Assembly (NCBI GenBank): GCA_026709725.1
Contig: JAPOSK010000037.1
Coordinates: 1 to 6,233, forward strand
Source of the DNA: Paracoccaceae bacterium
Lineage (GTDB): Bacteria > Pseudomonadota > Alphaproteobacteria > Rhodobacterales > Rhodobacteraceae
Direction: 5' to 3'
Length of the DNA: 6,233 nucleotides
Shown: piece after piece, positions 1 through 6,233 of the stretch
Numbering within the stretch: position 1 is the stretch's first letter
Layout: every line of letters starts with the position of its first letter
Notes under the pieces: model-generated
Database searches by the model: none
What the model was told of the DNA's origin: nothing
The model's input: only the letters and a program-made list of their open reading frames with translations
Position numbers and translations under genes: made by a program

Positions 1-94
1 CGGCGAGCACTTCGGCCACCATGTGCGGCGGGGCCGCAAGGACATCCTGATAGGTTGCAGGCGGGTCTGCGAGGGCGGCTGCCGGCATGGTCAT
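1..94 (-). CDS. Uma2-family (DUF820) endonuclease-like protein, N-terminal fragment
   Basis: Reading the minus strand from ATG at 94-92 gives 31 residues, beginning MTMPAAALADPPATYQDVLA and continuing with a PPHMVAEVL segment before leaving the window. An Ala-rich start, then T-Y-x-D-hydrophobic-L, then P-x-H-x-x-A-E-hydrophobic-L is the usual opening of Uma2 proteins, whose PD-(D/E)XK-like fold follows further on. The catalytic part is outside the window, so integrity cannot be judged. I chose the ATG at 94 because GGAGG lies 9 nt upstream on the minus strand; a second in-frame ATG at 88 would sit 15 nt from it. Uma2 genes are often multicopy and have poorly defined cellular roles. Family assignment rests only on this N-terminal pattern. 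Confidence 0.6.
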   Translation of the reverse strand, partial: MTMPAAALADPPATYQDVLAAPPHMVAEVLA

Positions 95-127
95 TGATCT
101 GTGCCTCCACAACTGGGATCTGCCTGT

Positions 128-156
128 AATCTAGTCACCGTGACGGGGATGTGCAA
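128..156 (-). promoter_or_regulatory. candidate promoter with inverted repeat for the Uma2-like gene
   Basis: On the minus strand TTGCAC (156-151) and TAGATT (133-128) are separated by exactly 17 bases and lie about 35-60 bases upstream of the Uma2-like ATG. They match the sigma-70 consensus only at 3/6 and 4/6. The spacer carries the inverted repeat GTCAC-C-GTGAC (134-144), which abuts the -10 box and could be a repressor site. This is inferred from pattern only; other starts are possible. Confidence 0.3.
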
Positions 157-640
157 GCATCCATGCTGTGTGGCAGGACATGAATGAAATTACAGTATCT
201 GCAGGAGTGGGTCTGGTGATGGAGCATCAATGACATCTTCTTGGGAAAATGTCTGAGGACTGCACCTGCATTTGGCTTGTGCGCGCAGGGATAAACTGTG
301 CACCAGTGCCATCCGGGCCATCATATGAGATTCATGGTTGCGGTGCAGGGTCAAGATCTCGCCGCACATGGTTCTGTGTGCCTTTCCCGATCAGGCCTCG
401 ACCACAGTATGGCAGGCTCCGACCAAAGTATGGACATCAAGGGTGATGATCCTGAGAGACTTTTCATTGTGCGGCTGTTCTGGAACGATTTTTGCGACCA
501 TAACGAAGTCATCGTGATGAGACTGCCCAATGCCGCCAATTCCGTTTGCATTTGCAGGGGCAAGATGGAATTCATGGCGCAGCCCCGGCGAATGCCATGT
601 CAGACATTGGTCTGTTGCCCGGGTCATCATCGTGATTGAT
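157..640. other. gene-poor interval between the Uma2-like gene and manC
   Basis: No recognisable protein, tRNA or repeat array was found in these roughly 480 bases. The longest plus-strand frame (298-639, GTG start, 113 codons) has an odd composition rich in Cys, His and Met and resembles no family I know; a 90-codon minus-strand frame (391-663) is equally anonymous. A sampled stretch (481-540) is 29/60 G+C, lower than the genes to its right. It may hold the manC promoter, decayed coding sequence or imported DNA. I could not place a convincing -35/-10 pair for manC. Confidence 0.4.
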
Positions 641-651
641 GAGGCGTCTTC

Positions 652-2076
652 ATGGAATCGCAAGAAAGCAATGATCCGGCTGCTGTCACCCCGGTTCTTA
701 TGTGTGGGGGCGTCGGCACGCGCCTCTGGCCCCTCTCACGCCGATCATACCCCAAGCAGTTCACGTCATTGTTTGGCAGGGAGTCGCTCTTTCAGGCAAG
801 CGCACGCAGGTTTCTCGGAGACTGTTTCGCTCCCCCGGTCGTTATTACAAATACCGAGTTTCGCTTTATTGTCACCGAACAGCTGGCCGAGATCGGTATC
901 AAACCGGCGATCATCATGATTGAGCCGGAGGCACGCAACACGGCCCCGGCAACACTCGCTGTCAGTCTTTTTATGCAAGAACTGAATCCGGATGCACTGA
1001 TTCTCGTTGTGCCTGCTGACCATGTTCTCCCGGACATGGAGATGTTTCAGGCAGCTGTTGCAACCGGCATGAAGCCGGCCCGGTCGGGTGACATCGTCAC
1101 CTTTGCCGTGTGCCCGGACCGGCCTGAAACGGGATATGGTTACATGGAGTTGGGCGAGATTTCGGATCGCGGGGTGGTTGCTGTCAAGCGGTTTGTCGAA
1201 AAACCCGATCCAGCTGAAGCTGAGGCACTTGTTGCCAGTGGTCGATTTTTCTGGAATTCCGGCCTGCTTCTCTTTTCGTCGCAGACGATGGCAGATGCGT
1301 TTGAAGCGCATGCATCAAGGCTTGTCAAACCCGTGCGTGATGCCCTGTCGCACGCAACGCAGGACATGGGCTTTCTCCGCCTGGCACCGGGCCCGTGGTC
1401 GCAGGCCGGTAACATCTCTGTTGACTATGCTGTCCTGGAACAGAGCAAACGGATCACGGCGGTGCCTTATACCGGGACATGGTCTGATCTCGGTGGCTGG
1501 GATTCGGTCTGGGCAGAGTCCATGACTGATGATCAGGGTGTTGCCTTGACGGATCATGCCTATGCAATTGACTGTCAGGACGTCCTCTTGCGATCCGAGT
1601 CCCGGCACCAGGTTCTGGTTGGTCTCGGGCTCAGGGATATCATTGCCGTTGCCATGCCGGATGCAGTGCTGGTGGCTGACAAGGCACGAGCCCAGGATGT
1701 CAAGGCAGCGGTTCAGCATCTCAAAGATATTCAGATATCCCAGGCCGAGGAGTTTCCCCGCGAACATCGACCCTGGGGCTATTTTGAGCACCTGACCCGG
1801 GGGCCGGGATTTGAGGTAAGACGCATCACAATCAATCCTGGCGCAGCACTCACATTGCAGTCCCACTCACACCGTGCTGAGCACTGGGTCGTTGTGGCAG
1901 GCGGGGCCAGGGTTACAGCTGACGGGCATGGGCAGATTGTCGAACGGAACCAGTCGGTCTTTATCCCGCCTGATTGCCGCCATCGACTGGAAAACCCCGG
2001 GACGGATCGCTTGATCATTATTGAGGTACGGACAGGTGCATCGCTCGAAGAGGATGATGTGGTTCGCTATGTCTGA
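652..2076 (+). CDS. manC: mannose-1-phosphate guanylyltransferase / mannose-6-phosphate isomerase (bifunctional)
   Basis: This cytosolic enzyme of 474 residues makes GDP-mannose. Its C-terminal domain interconverts fructose-6-phosphate and mannose-6-phosphate, and its N-terminal domain joins mannose-1-phosphate to GTP. Visible marks are the nucleotidyltransferase signature GGVGTRLWPLSR at residues 19-30 followed by PKQF (34-37), a WNSG motif, FVEKP at 181-185, and a W-S-D-L-G-G-W segment closing the transferase domain. A type II isomerase cupin follows, with RPWG at 373-376 and the metal-site motif QSHSHRAEHW at 403-412; many relatives have HHH where this one has HSH. Length is normal for the fused AlgA/ManC/CpsB family. 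ATG 652 is preceded by GAGG 7 nt upstream. The phosphomannomutase needed between the two activities is not in the window, and neither are polysaccharide genes, so the end product (exopolysaccharide, LPS or other glycans) is unknown. Its 3' end overlaps the convergent cca gene by 10 bp. The alternative names algA and cpsB describe the same architecture. Confidence 0.95.
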   Translation: MESQESNDPAAVTPVLMCGGVGTRLWPLSRRSYPKQFTSLFGRESLFQASARRFLGDCFAPPVVITNTEFRFIVTEQLAEIGIKPAIIMIEPEARNTAPATLAVSLFMQELNPDALILVVPADHVLPDMEMFQAAVATGMKPARSGDIVTFAVCPDRPETGYGYMELGEISDRGVVAVKRFVEKPDPAEAEALVASGRFFWNSGLLLFSSQTMADAFEAHASRLVKPVRDALSHATQDMGFLRLAPGPWSQAGNISVDYAVLEQSKRITAVPYTGTWSDLGGWDSVWAESMTDDQGVALTDHAYAIDCQDVLLRSESRHQVLVGLGLRDIIAVAMPDAVLVADKARAQDVKAAVQHLKDIQISQAEEFPREHRPWGYFEHLTRGPGFEVRRITINPGAALTLQSHSHRAEHWVVVAGGARVTADGHGQIVERNQSVFIPPDCRHRLENPGTDRLIIIEVRTGASLEEDDVVRYV

Positions 2077-3260
2077 TGGGTCTCTGGCCTGTCCAGTGAT
2101 CGCAGGAGGTCCGTCTTTGTCAGCGTGTAGCCGGAGGCAATCCATGCCTCTTCGAGCGCGCGTAACGTCGAGCCGATGTCCGTTGTATCCACGCGGGGAA
2201 GAACATCGGCCGATGTGAGAGGGAAGCGTGCTGTCCGACCGGCTTCCAGACGCTTGAGGAGGTCAGGGGGCGGGTGCGTGTTCTTCAGTGCAGCCTGCAA
2301 ATGGGCCACTGCAATCGCCGTGTCGCTTCCAAAATAATAGATGGCGGACTCAAGCGGGTGCGGATGTGAAAGGGCATCGGCAATCGCACGAAGTGACAGT
2401 CCAATCCGGCGAGGGGGTCGCAGGCGACCGGGAGGGGCAGGCGGGCCCAGAAGATAGAGGCGAGCCAGTTCCGGTGACGGGCCTTCCCATTCCAGTTGCA
2501 TGTCGATGAGCCGCATGAGGCACAGGAAGTCGATTTCGGGAAACAGGAGTTCCAGAACCGCGGTCTCCCGCATGGCCTGCAGGGCAGGTCGCGGATCAGG
2601 AATCTGCATCATATGGAGCATCTCACCTGACACGCGGAAGTCAGAGAGCGCCATCAGCCTGACCTTATCACAGTTCCGGATGGCCTGTATCGCTGCGCCA
2701 TCATAGTCCCCGGGCTGGACGCTGAGCCGGGCATTCATGCGAAAGAAGCGCAGGACACGCAGGCTGTCTTCATGAATCCGGGTTTCCGCCCGCCCAACGA
2801 ATTGTACCGAGCGCGCTTCGAGATCGCGCTGTCCGCAACCGGTCGGGTCATGCACAAAGCCCCTGTCATCGAGATAGAGGGTGTTGATGGTGAAATCCCG
2901 TCTGTGCGCATCAAGGGTCATGTCAGTTGTGAAGACGACATCGGCATGCCGTCCATCGGTTCTGATATCCTTGCGAAATGACGTGATCTCGATGTGCTTG
3001 AATGTGTCAGTTACGAGAATCACTGTGCCAAATTGCCGCCCATGCAGAAGCAAATCAAAGCCAAGATCCCCGCCCACGGCGATCACATCATCAGGGCGTG
3101 CATCGGTGGCAAAATCCATGTCTCTGGGTTCCCGGCCAATGATGGTATCACGGACATATCCCCCAACCAGGAAGAGTCGAAATCCTTTCGCCTTCAGCGC
3201 GGCGTGCACCCGCGCCACATCCGGGCTTTCCAGCCAGTCAGTACCGAGTTGCATAGCCAT
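2067..3260 (-). CDS. cca: CCA tRNA nucleotidyltransferase / poly(A) polymerase family protein
   Basis: This class II nucleotidyltransferase most likely adds or repairs the 3'-CCA of tRNAs using CTP and ATP. From the chosen ATG (397 residues) the order is: LVGGYVRD (about 31-38) with the GG nucleotide motif; the catalytic carboxylates in RDMDFATDA (D47 and D49); HRRDFTIN (RRD at 120-122); HDPTG; and the EDSLRVLRFFRM motif starting near residue 164, which begins the helical neck/body. The C-terminus (W-I-A-S-G-Y then L-x-K-x-D-L-L) resembles the end of alphaproteobacterial CCA-adding enzymes. Poly(A) polymerases share these motifs, so pcnB-type activity cannot be excluded by eye. The frame stays open upstream to a TTG at 3371, with in-frame ATGs at 3353, 3335, 3323, 3260 and 3254. 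I chose 3260 because family members have only about 20-30 residues before the GG motif; no good ribosome binding site supports any of these starts. It is divergent from argG and convergent with manC. Confidence 0.88.
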   Translation of the reverse strand: MAMQLGTDWLESPDVARVHAALKAKGFRLFLVGGYVRDTIIGREPRDMDFATDARPDDVIAVGGDLGFDLLLHGRQFGTVILVTDTFKHIEITSFRKDIRTDGRHADVVFTTDMTLDAHRRDFTINTLYLDDRGFVHDPTGCGQRDLEARSVQFVGRAETRIHEDSLRVLRFFRMNARLSVQPGDYDGAAIQAIRNCDKVRLMALSDFRVSGEMLHMMQIPDPRPALQAMRETAVLELLFPEIDFLCLMRLIDMQLEWEGPSPELARLYLLGPPAPPGRLRPPRRIGLSLRAIADALSHPHPLESAIYYFGSDTAIAVAHLQAALKNTHPPPDLLKRLEAGRTARFPLTSADVLPRVDTTDIGSTLRALEEAWIASGYTLTKTDLLRSLDRPETHQT

Positions 3261-3307
3261 TGAGATGGTCTGCCAGCGTATGGAGGATCCGACCTGCTGC
3301 ACCCCGG

Positions 3308-3330
3308 ATCCGGCAGGAATCATGCCGGAT
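3308..3330. promoter_or_regulatory. 8-bp perfect inverted repeat in the cca leader
   Basis: ATCCGGCA (3308-3315) and TGCCGGAT (3323-3330) are exact reverse complements separated by seven bases. The element lies 48 bases upstream of the chosen cca start, so it could be a hairpin in the cca 5' untranslated RNA or a dimeric repressor site. No run of T follows on either strand, so it is unlikely to be an intrinsic terminator. Confidence 0.35.
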
Positions 3331-3631
3331 GACATGTTTGGCGGTGCTCTCATCTTGCAGGGTCCAGGCAAGAAACCCCGGAGAATGAATCAATCTGGCT
3401 GTCAGCCCCGGCATGAACCTGAACCCGTCTTTTCAGTGCGGCACATGATGTGGTCTGATAACGCTGAAGTCCGGAACAAACTCTCTCACCCATATGAAGA
3501 TCGCATGACGGTACGCATGATTATATCCATGTCTGTATCACGGGAAGACCCGGGTCGGGTATCTGAACAGGATGTTCCCCCCTGACGAATTCTCAACTAA
3601 TGGGCAGTCATGCTATGTGGGATGAATGGGT

Positions 3632-3641
3632 GCGCATGCGC
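3632..3641. promoter_or_regulatory. palindrome upstream of argG
   Basis: GCGCATGCGC is a perfect 10-bp palindrome 46 bases upstream of the chosen argG start. One mismatch on each side is followed by further G:C complementarity (GG on the left, CC on the right). TGCGC recurs nearby, starting at 3631, 3637 and 3646. It could be an operator or leader structure for argG, but the motif is not one I can tie to a known regulator. Confidence 0.25.
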
Positions 3642-3687
3642 CCTTTGCGCCACGACATGACGAGATGTGAATGGATTGAGGAGACTG

Positions 3688-4914
3688 ATGGGAAGGACAA
3701 TGCCAAAAAAAATTGTGTTGGCCTATTCCGGTGGCCTTGACACATCCATAATCCTCAAATGGCTCAGGAACACCTATGAAGCCGAGGTCATCACCTTCAC
3801 GGCCGATATTGGTCAGGGCGATGAGCTGGAAGAGGCGCGCAGGAAAGCTGAAATGCTCGGTGCAGCAGAGATTCATATTGAGGATTTGCGTGAAGAATTT
3901 GTCAGTGACTATGTCTTTCCGATGTTTCGGGCCAATACGCTTTATGAGGGCCAGTATCTGCTCGGCACAGCGATCGCCCGGCCGTTGATTGCCAAGAGGC
4001 TGGTCGGGATTGCACGGGAGTGCGGGGCTGAGGCAATTGCGCACGGTGCGACCGGAAAAGGCAATGACCAGGTGCGGTTTGAGCTGTCGGCGTATGCGCT
4101 TGATGCCGGAATCAGGGTCATTGCCCCCTGGCGGGAATGGGACCTGGCCAGTCGGGAAAAACTGGTCGAATACGCCAGACTCAACCAGATTCCGATACCA
4201 AAAGACAAGCTCGGTGAACCACCGTTTTCCTGTGATGCCAACCTTCTGCACCTCTCATCGGAAGGGAAAATTCTTGAGGATCCGGCCATCGAGGCTCCCG
4301 CTCATGTCTATCAGCGCACATGTCATCCGGAGGAAGCACCCGATGAAGCCGAGTACATCACCGTGGAATTCGAGCACGGTGATGCGGTGGCAGTCAATGG
4401 ACAGCGTCTGACGCCGGCACTTTTGCTTCAGCGATTGAACACGATAGGCGGGACGCACGGGGTTGGTCGGCTCGATTTGGTGGAAAATCGCTATGTGGGC
4501 ATGAAATCACGCGGCATTTATGAAACCCCGGGCGGCACCATCCTTCTGGCGGCACATCGCGGCATTGAACAAATCACTCTTGACCGCGGCGCGATGCACC
4601 TCAAGGACGAACTCATGCCGCGCTATGCTGAGCTGATCTATTTCGGCTACTGGTTCAGCCCGGAGCGGGAAATGCTGCAGGCCCTCATCGACAGGAGCCA
4701 GCGTGCTGTTGATGGAATGGTTCGCCTCAAACTCTACAAGGGCAGTGTCAGTGTCGTCGGTCGCTCTTCGCCGCTGTCGCTCTACTCCGAACAGCATGTC
4801 ACATTTGAAGATGATCATGGTATCTACAACCAGCGGGATGCCGAGGGATTCATTCGCCTGAATGCCCTGCGTCTCCGCCTGCTGGAGGATCGAAATTCCC
4901 GGCTTCGGAAGTGA
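3688..4914 (+). CDS. argG: argininosuccinate synthase
   Basis: This cytosolic enzyme condenses citrulline and aspartate using ATP to give argininosuccinate, the step before ArgH in arginine synthesis. The N-type ATP pyrophosphatase loop AYSGGLDTS is at residues 12-20, the [13 protein letters not shown] signature starts at 120, SSEGK is near 190, and the [12 protein letters not shown] region starts at 265. At 408 residues it matches the usual 400-410 of the short bacterial type, and no internal lesion is visible. I preferred ATG 3688 because GAGGAG ends 4 nt upstream. ATG 3700 (product starting [12 protein letters not shown]) is a close alternative with a purine-rich stretch very near it, and GTG 3667 would add an unconserved extension. 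The gene stands alone, with no other arginine gene in the window. The C-terminus ([13 protein letters not shown] then a basic tail) resembles Rhodobacterales-type ArgG as I remember it. Confidence 0.97.
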   Translation: MGRTMPKKIVLAYSGGLDTSIILKWLRNTYEAEVITFTADIGQGDELEEARRKAEMLGAAEIHIEDLREEFVSDYVFPMFRANTLYEGQYLLGTAIARPLIAKRLVGIARECGAEAIAHGATGKGNDQVRFELSAYALDAGIRVIAPWREWDLASREKLVEYARLNQIPIPKDKLGEPPFSCDANLLHLSSEGKILEDPAIEAPAHVYQRTCHPEEAPDEAEYITVEFEHGDAVAVNGQRLTPALLLQRLNTIGGTHGVGRLDLVENRYVGMKSRGIYETPGGTILLAAHRGIEQITLDRGAMHLKDELMPRYAELIYFGYWFSPEREMLQALIDRSQRAVDGMVRLKLYKGSVSVVGRSSPLSLYSEQHVTFEDDHGIYNQRDAEGFIRLNALRLRLLEDRNSRLRK

Positions 4915-5049
4915 TTGGTAAACCTGTGCCGGCAATTGCCTGATTGCGGCCCGGAATCGCTGAAGTCACATGATATCCTGACCAGTCCTGTCAAGGTTCT
5001 GTTTCCAGTCCGGGGTGCAATGCCGAGGGCCAATCCGGGGTAGGGGTGG

Positions 5050-5352
5050 ATGGGCAGCTCCGGTGTTCCATATTTTCGGCCGACACCACCCTGTGACATG
5101 CAGTTCTCGCGCCCTCTGCCACAATTCTGATCCCGGTCTTGATCCCCTTTGCAGTGGGCGTGATCCTCGTATGGCTGACCCGGAAATCTGCAAGCCCCTG
5201 ATCATGCACGGTCTGCCAGAATCGCCCCGGCCCGCATCACACCGGGCTCCAGTCAGCGATCCGGCGAAAAACCGCCCCATTTCCCGAATGTCTCGCAGCA
5301 GCACCGATCCATGCCGCCTCCCGGGCGATGCCCGGTGCCATGGGCAGCTCCG
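5050..5352 (+). repeat. 13-bp exact direct repeat pair
   Basis: ATGGGCAGCTCCG occurs at 5050-5062 and again at 5340-5352, 290 bases apart, with no extension of identity on either side. It may be chance in GC-rich DNA or a trace of a rearrangement. Confidence 0.3.
5097..5201 (+). other. transmembrane-like reading frame without a start codon
   Basis: Between a TGA at 5094-5096 and a TGA at 5199-5201 one frame encodes 34 residues, including SATILIPVLIPFAVGVILVW followed by L-T-R-K. This has the shape of one hydrophobic helix with a positive end, as in small inner-membrane proteins. It has no in-frame ATG, and the in-frame GTG and TTG codons fall inside the helix. An ATG at 5098 lies in a different frame, so a frameshifted small gene is possible. 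The family is unknown and it may be chance. Confidence 0.2.
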
Positions 5353-5568
5353 TCCCCGCCATCACCCCGGCCTGCCGCCTGTCGGCACCGGGGGCATGGT
5401 CCCGATCATGATCATTCCAATGGTGGGGGGCGCGGCCCGGATGCGGAGCCGCGGGGCCGGCCTGCCGGTGATCGTCCCCGCCGGTCATGATCGCAGCCCA
5501 TGATCATTGCGGAACGGGTGGAGCGGACGACCGCCCATTGACCGGATGACGCCATCACCGTCATCGGG

Positions 5569-5784
5569 ATGGGGCTGCCGCCGGATGACGGCATGACAAT
5601 GGAGCCCGTCCCGGACCCGCACACCGCGCGGGCCGTGGCGCGCTGCGGCGTCGAGCGGATGGCGCCGGCCATCCGGGACACCACGACCCTCAATTACGAC
5701 GCCGGACCCTCTCATGATGACAGAGGGGCCCTTGATGACGGCGGCGGCAAGGGCGTCAAGGGTCTCCTCGCGCCCGATCCCTGA
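5569..5784 (+). pseudogene. IS4-family (Tn5-like) transposase fragment
   Basis: The frame contains MTMEPVPDPHTARAVARC, then R-M-A-P-A-I-R, then DTTTLNYDA, then GGGKGVKGLLA before a stop at 5782-5784. In Tn5-like IS4 transposases a T-M-E-x-I-L-x-P-H-T-A-R-T-V-x-R-C stretch precedes I-Q-D-T-T-T-L-N-Y, whose Asp (here codon 5677-5679) is the first catalytic residue, equivalent to D97 of Tn5; a Gly-rich G-G-K-G-V-x-G-L-L-x-H segment follows. The spacing fits, but key positions have changed (A-P-D-P where H-V/D-T is expected). A TGA at 5539-5541 interrupts the frame upstream, and the roughly 300 further residues with the second Asp and Glu are missing. No terminal inverted repeats were found. It is probably a non-functional remnant; the match is from memory of the family. 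Confidence 0.5.
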
Positions 5785-5798
5785 AGAATGAATGGCAT

Positions 5799-5828
5799 TG
5801 AATCACGGGCCATCCCCTGAATCACGGG
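5799..5828 (+). repeat. 11-bp tandem-like direct repeat
   Basis: TGAATCACGGG occurs at 5799-5809 and 5818-5828, a 19-base period with an eight-base spacer. It lies just after the end of the transposase fragment. It could be a small duplication or a pair of protein-binding half-sites; no function is recognisable. Confidence 0.35.
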
Positions 5829-5964
5829 AACGGGGGATCACCGTGAATGCCGTCGGGCGTCCCGGGGGGTGCAGCCTCTCAGGCTGCGGAATGCGATGGG
5901 CCTCTTCATGGCCGGGACTGATGATGGTCCGGGCGACGTCCGGGGGCCAGTGCCCTTCACAGGG

Positions 5965-5976
5965 GAAGGGCCCTTC
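5965..5976. repeat. 12-bp perfect palindrome
   Basis: GAAGGGCCCTTC is fully self-complementary with no loop. It sits in a repetitive patch: CCCTTCACAGGGG (5953-5965) is echoed by CCCTTCATCACAGAGGGG (5971-5988), and TGATGACAGAGGGG (5715-5728) matches TCATCACAGAGGGG (5975-5988) at 12 of 14 positions. No terminator-like T-run follows. Confidence 0.3.
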
Positions 5977-6233
5977 ATCACAGAGGGGGAGGGGACAGCC
6001 GCCCGGGGTGCAGGGGCCCGAACGGGCGCAGGCGCGGGCGGAGCATGTCCCCCATATCATCACCCCCATCCCCTCCCTCCCTGGCCATGATCCCCTGGCC
6101 GCGTGATCACCGCCCGGACCGCGCGGGGGACGTCCATACCGATCCCCCGCCCGCCCGTGTCCGCCGCAAGGCGGGCGGTCAGGGCGGGCCCTGCACCGGA
6201 TGCTGCTGATATCCCCGCAATCGATGGGTGAGG

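Larger units (their letters stand above)
3261..3687. other. divergent intergenic region between cca and argG
   Basis: These 427 bases must hold the promoters of both cca (leftward) and argG (rightward). A frame continuing the plus-strand shadow of cca crosses it (ending at 3585) but shows no family features. I see no tRNA or convincing sigma-70 promoter. Three symmetrical elements are present: an 8-bp hairpin at 3308-3330, the 10-bp palindrome GACCCGGGTC at 3547-3556, and GCGCATGCGC at 3632-3641. The first and last have their own entries. If cca really began at one of its farther upstream codons (TTG at 3371 at most), 3261-3371 would be partly coding. Confidence 0.5.
4915..6233. other. GC-rich, gene-poor right flank, probably decayed accessory DNA
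   Basis: No intact recognisable gene is present in these 1.3 kb after argG. Base composition shifts upward: 5341-5400 is 46/60 and 6001-6060 is 45/60 G+C, against 31/60 for 4201-4260 in argG. High GC removes stop codons by chance, so the many open frames of 70-160 codons here are weak evidence of coding. Recognisable debris includes an IS4-type transposase fragment (5569-5784), a hydrophobic frame (5097-5201) and several short repeats. Just after argG the sequence GGCAATTGCC (4931-4940) is palindromic but lacks a following T-run, so no clear argG terminator is seen. Confidence 0.55.

Noticed and set aside
298..639. 113-codon plus-strand frame upstream of manC
   Set aside because: It starts at GTG with no clear ribosome binding site, is unusually rich in Cys, His and Met, and matches no known family; reported only as part of the gene-poor interval.
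766..1866. Long minus-strand frames opposite manC (about 181 and 183 codons)
   Set aside because: They lie wholly antisense to a gene with clear family motifs and show no motifs of their own; they are shadows of manC codon usage.
2881..3585. 234-codon plus-strand frame crossing the cca start and the intergenic region
   Set aside because: Most of it is antisense to conserved cca motifs, its composition is Ser/Arg/Pro-rich, and no domain is recognisable.
4931..4950. Possible argG terminator around GGCAATTGCC
   Set aside because: The longer pairing is broken after five base pairs and there is no T-run, so it does not qualify as an intrinsic terminator.
5015..5503. 162-codon plus-strand frame in the GC-rich flank
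   Set aside because: Its product is a low-complexity mix of Pro, Arg, Gly and His without family features, as expected of a chance frame in GC-rich DNA.
5792..6106. 104-codon plus-strand and 88-codon minus-strand frames at the right end
   Set aside because: Both are Gly/Pro/Arg-rich, overlap each other, lack ribosome binding sites, and resemble no known protein apart from the isolated nine-residue motif listed separately.
5129..6144. Apparent excess of GATC sites in the right flank (16 by hand count)
   Set aside because: GATC is also frequent in the left part of the window, including manC, so it looks like a genome-wide tendency and not a local signal such as an origin.
1..6233. CRISPR arrays, tRNA or rRNA genes
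   Set aside because: No regularly spaced repeats were seen, and no cloverleaf-like or rRNA-like sequence was recognised on either strand.

Overview
The window reads as a chromosomal segment of an alphaproteobacterium. ArgG, the class II CCA-adding enzyme and the fused ManC all look like alphaproteobacterial members of their families, with the nearest remembered resemblance to Rhodobacterales or Rhodospirillales. The order cannot be fixed by eye. Three intact housekeeping or envelope-precursor genes occupy the middle. Both flanks look accessory.

Layout. At the left edge (1-94, minus strand) is the N-terminus of a Uma2-family (DUF820) endonuclease-like protein that runs off the window. A candidate promoter containing an 11-bp inverted repeat lies just upstream of it. 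About 550 bases without a recognisable gene follow. Next is manC (652-2076, +), a bifunctional mannose-1-phosphate guanylyltransferase / mannose-6-phosphate isomerase. It converges on a CCA tRNA nucleotidyltransferase / poly(A) polymerase-family gene (2067-3260, -), and the two reading frames overlap tail to tail by 10 bp. A 427-base divergent intergenic region with an 8-bp-stem hairpin and a GC-rich palindrome separates that gene from argG (3688-4914, +), argininosuccinate synthase.

The last 1.3 kb (4915-6233) is clearly more GC-rich. Hand counts give 46/60 and 45/60 G+C in two sampled lines, against 31/60 in a sampled argG line. It contains no intact gene that I can identify. It holds what looks like gene debris: a fragment of an IS4-family (Tn5-like) transposase around the first catalytic Asp, a short transmembrane-like reading frame without a start codon, and several short repeats.

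How the genes relate. ManC makes GDP-mannose for surface polysaccharide, the CCA-adding enzyme matures or repairs tRNA 3' ends, and ArgG carries out the penultimate step of arginine synthesis. They share no pathway and each probably has its own promoter. I found no convincing new multi-gene system. The points most worth checking are the decayed GC-rich right flank and the Uma2 promoter/operator.
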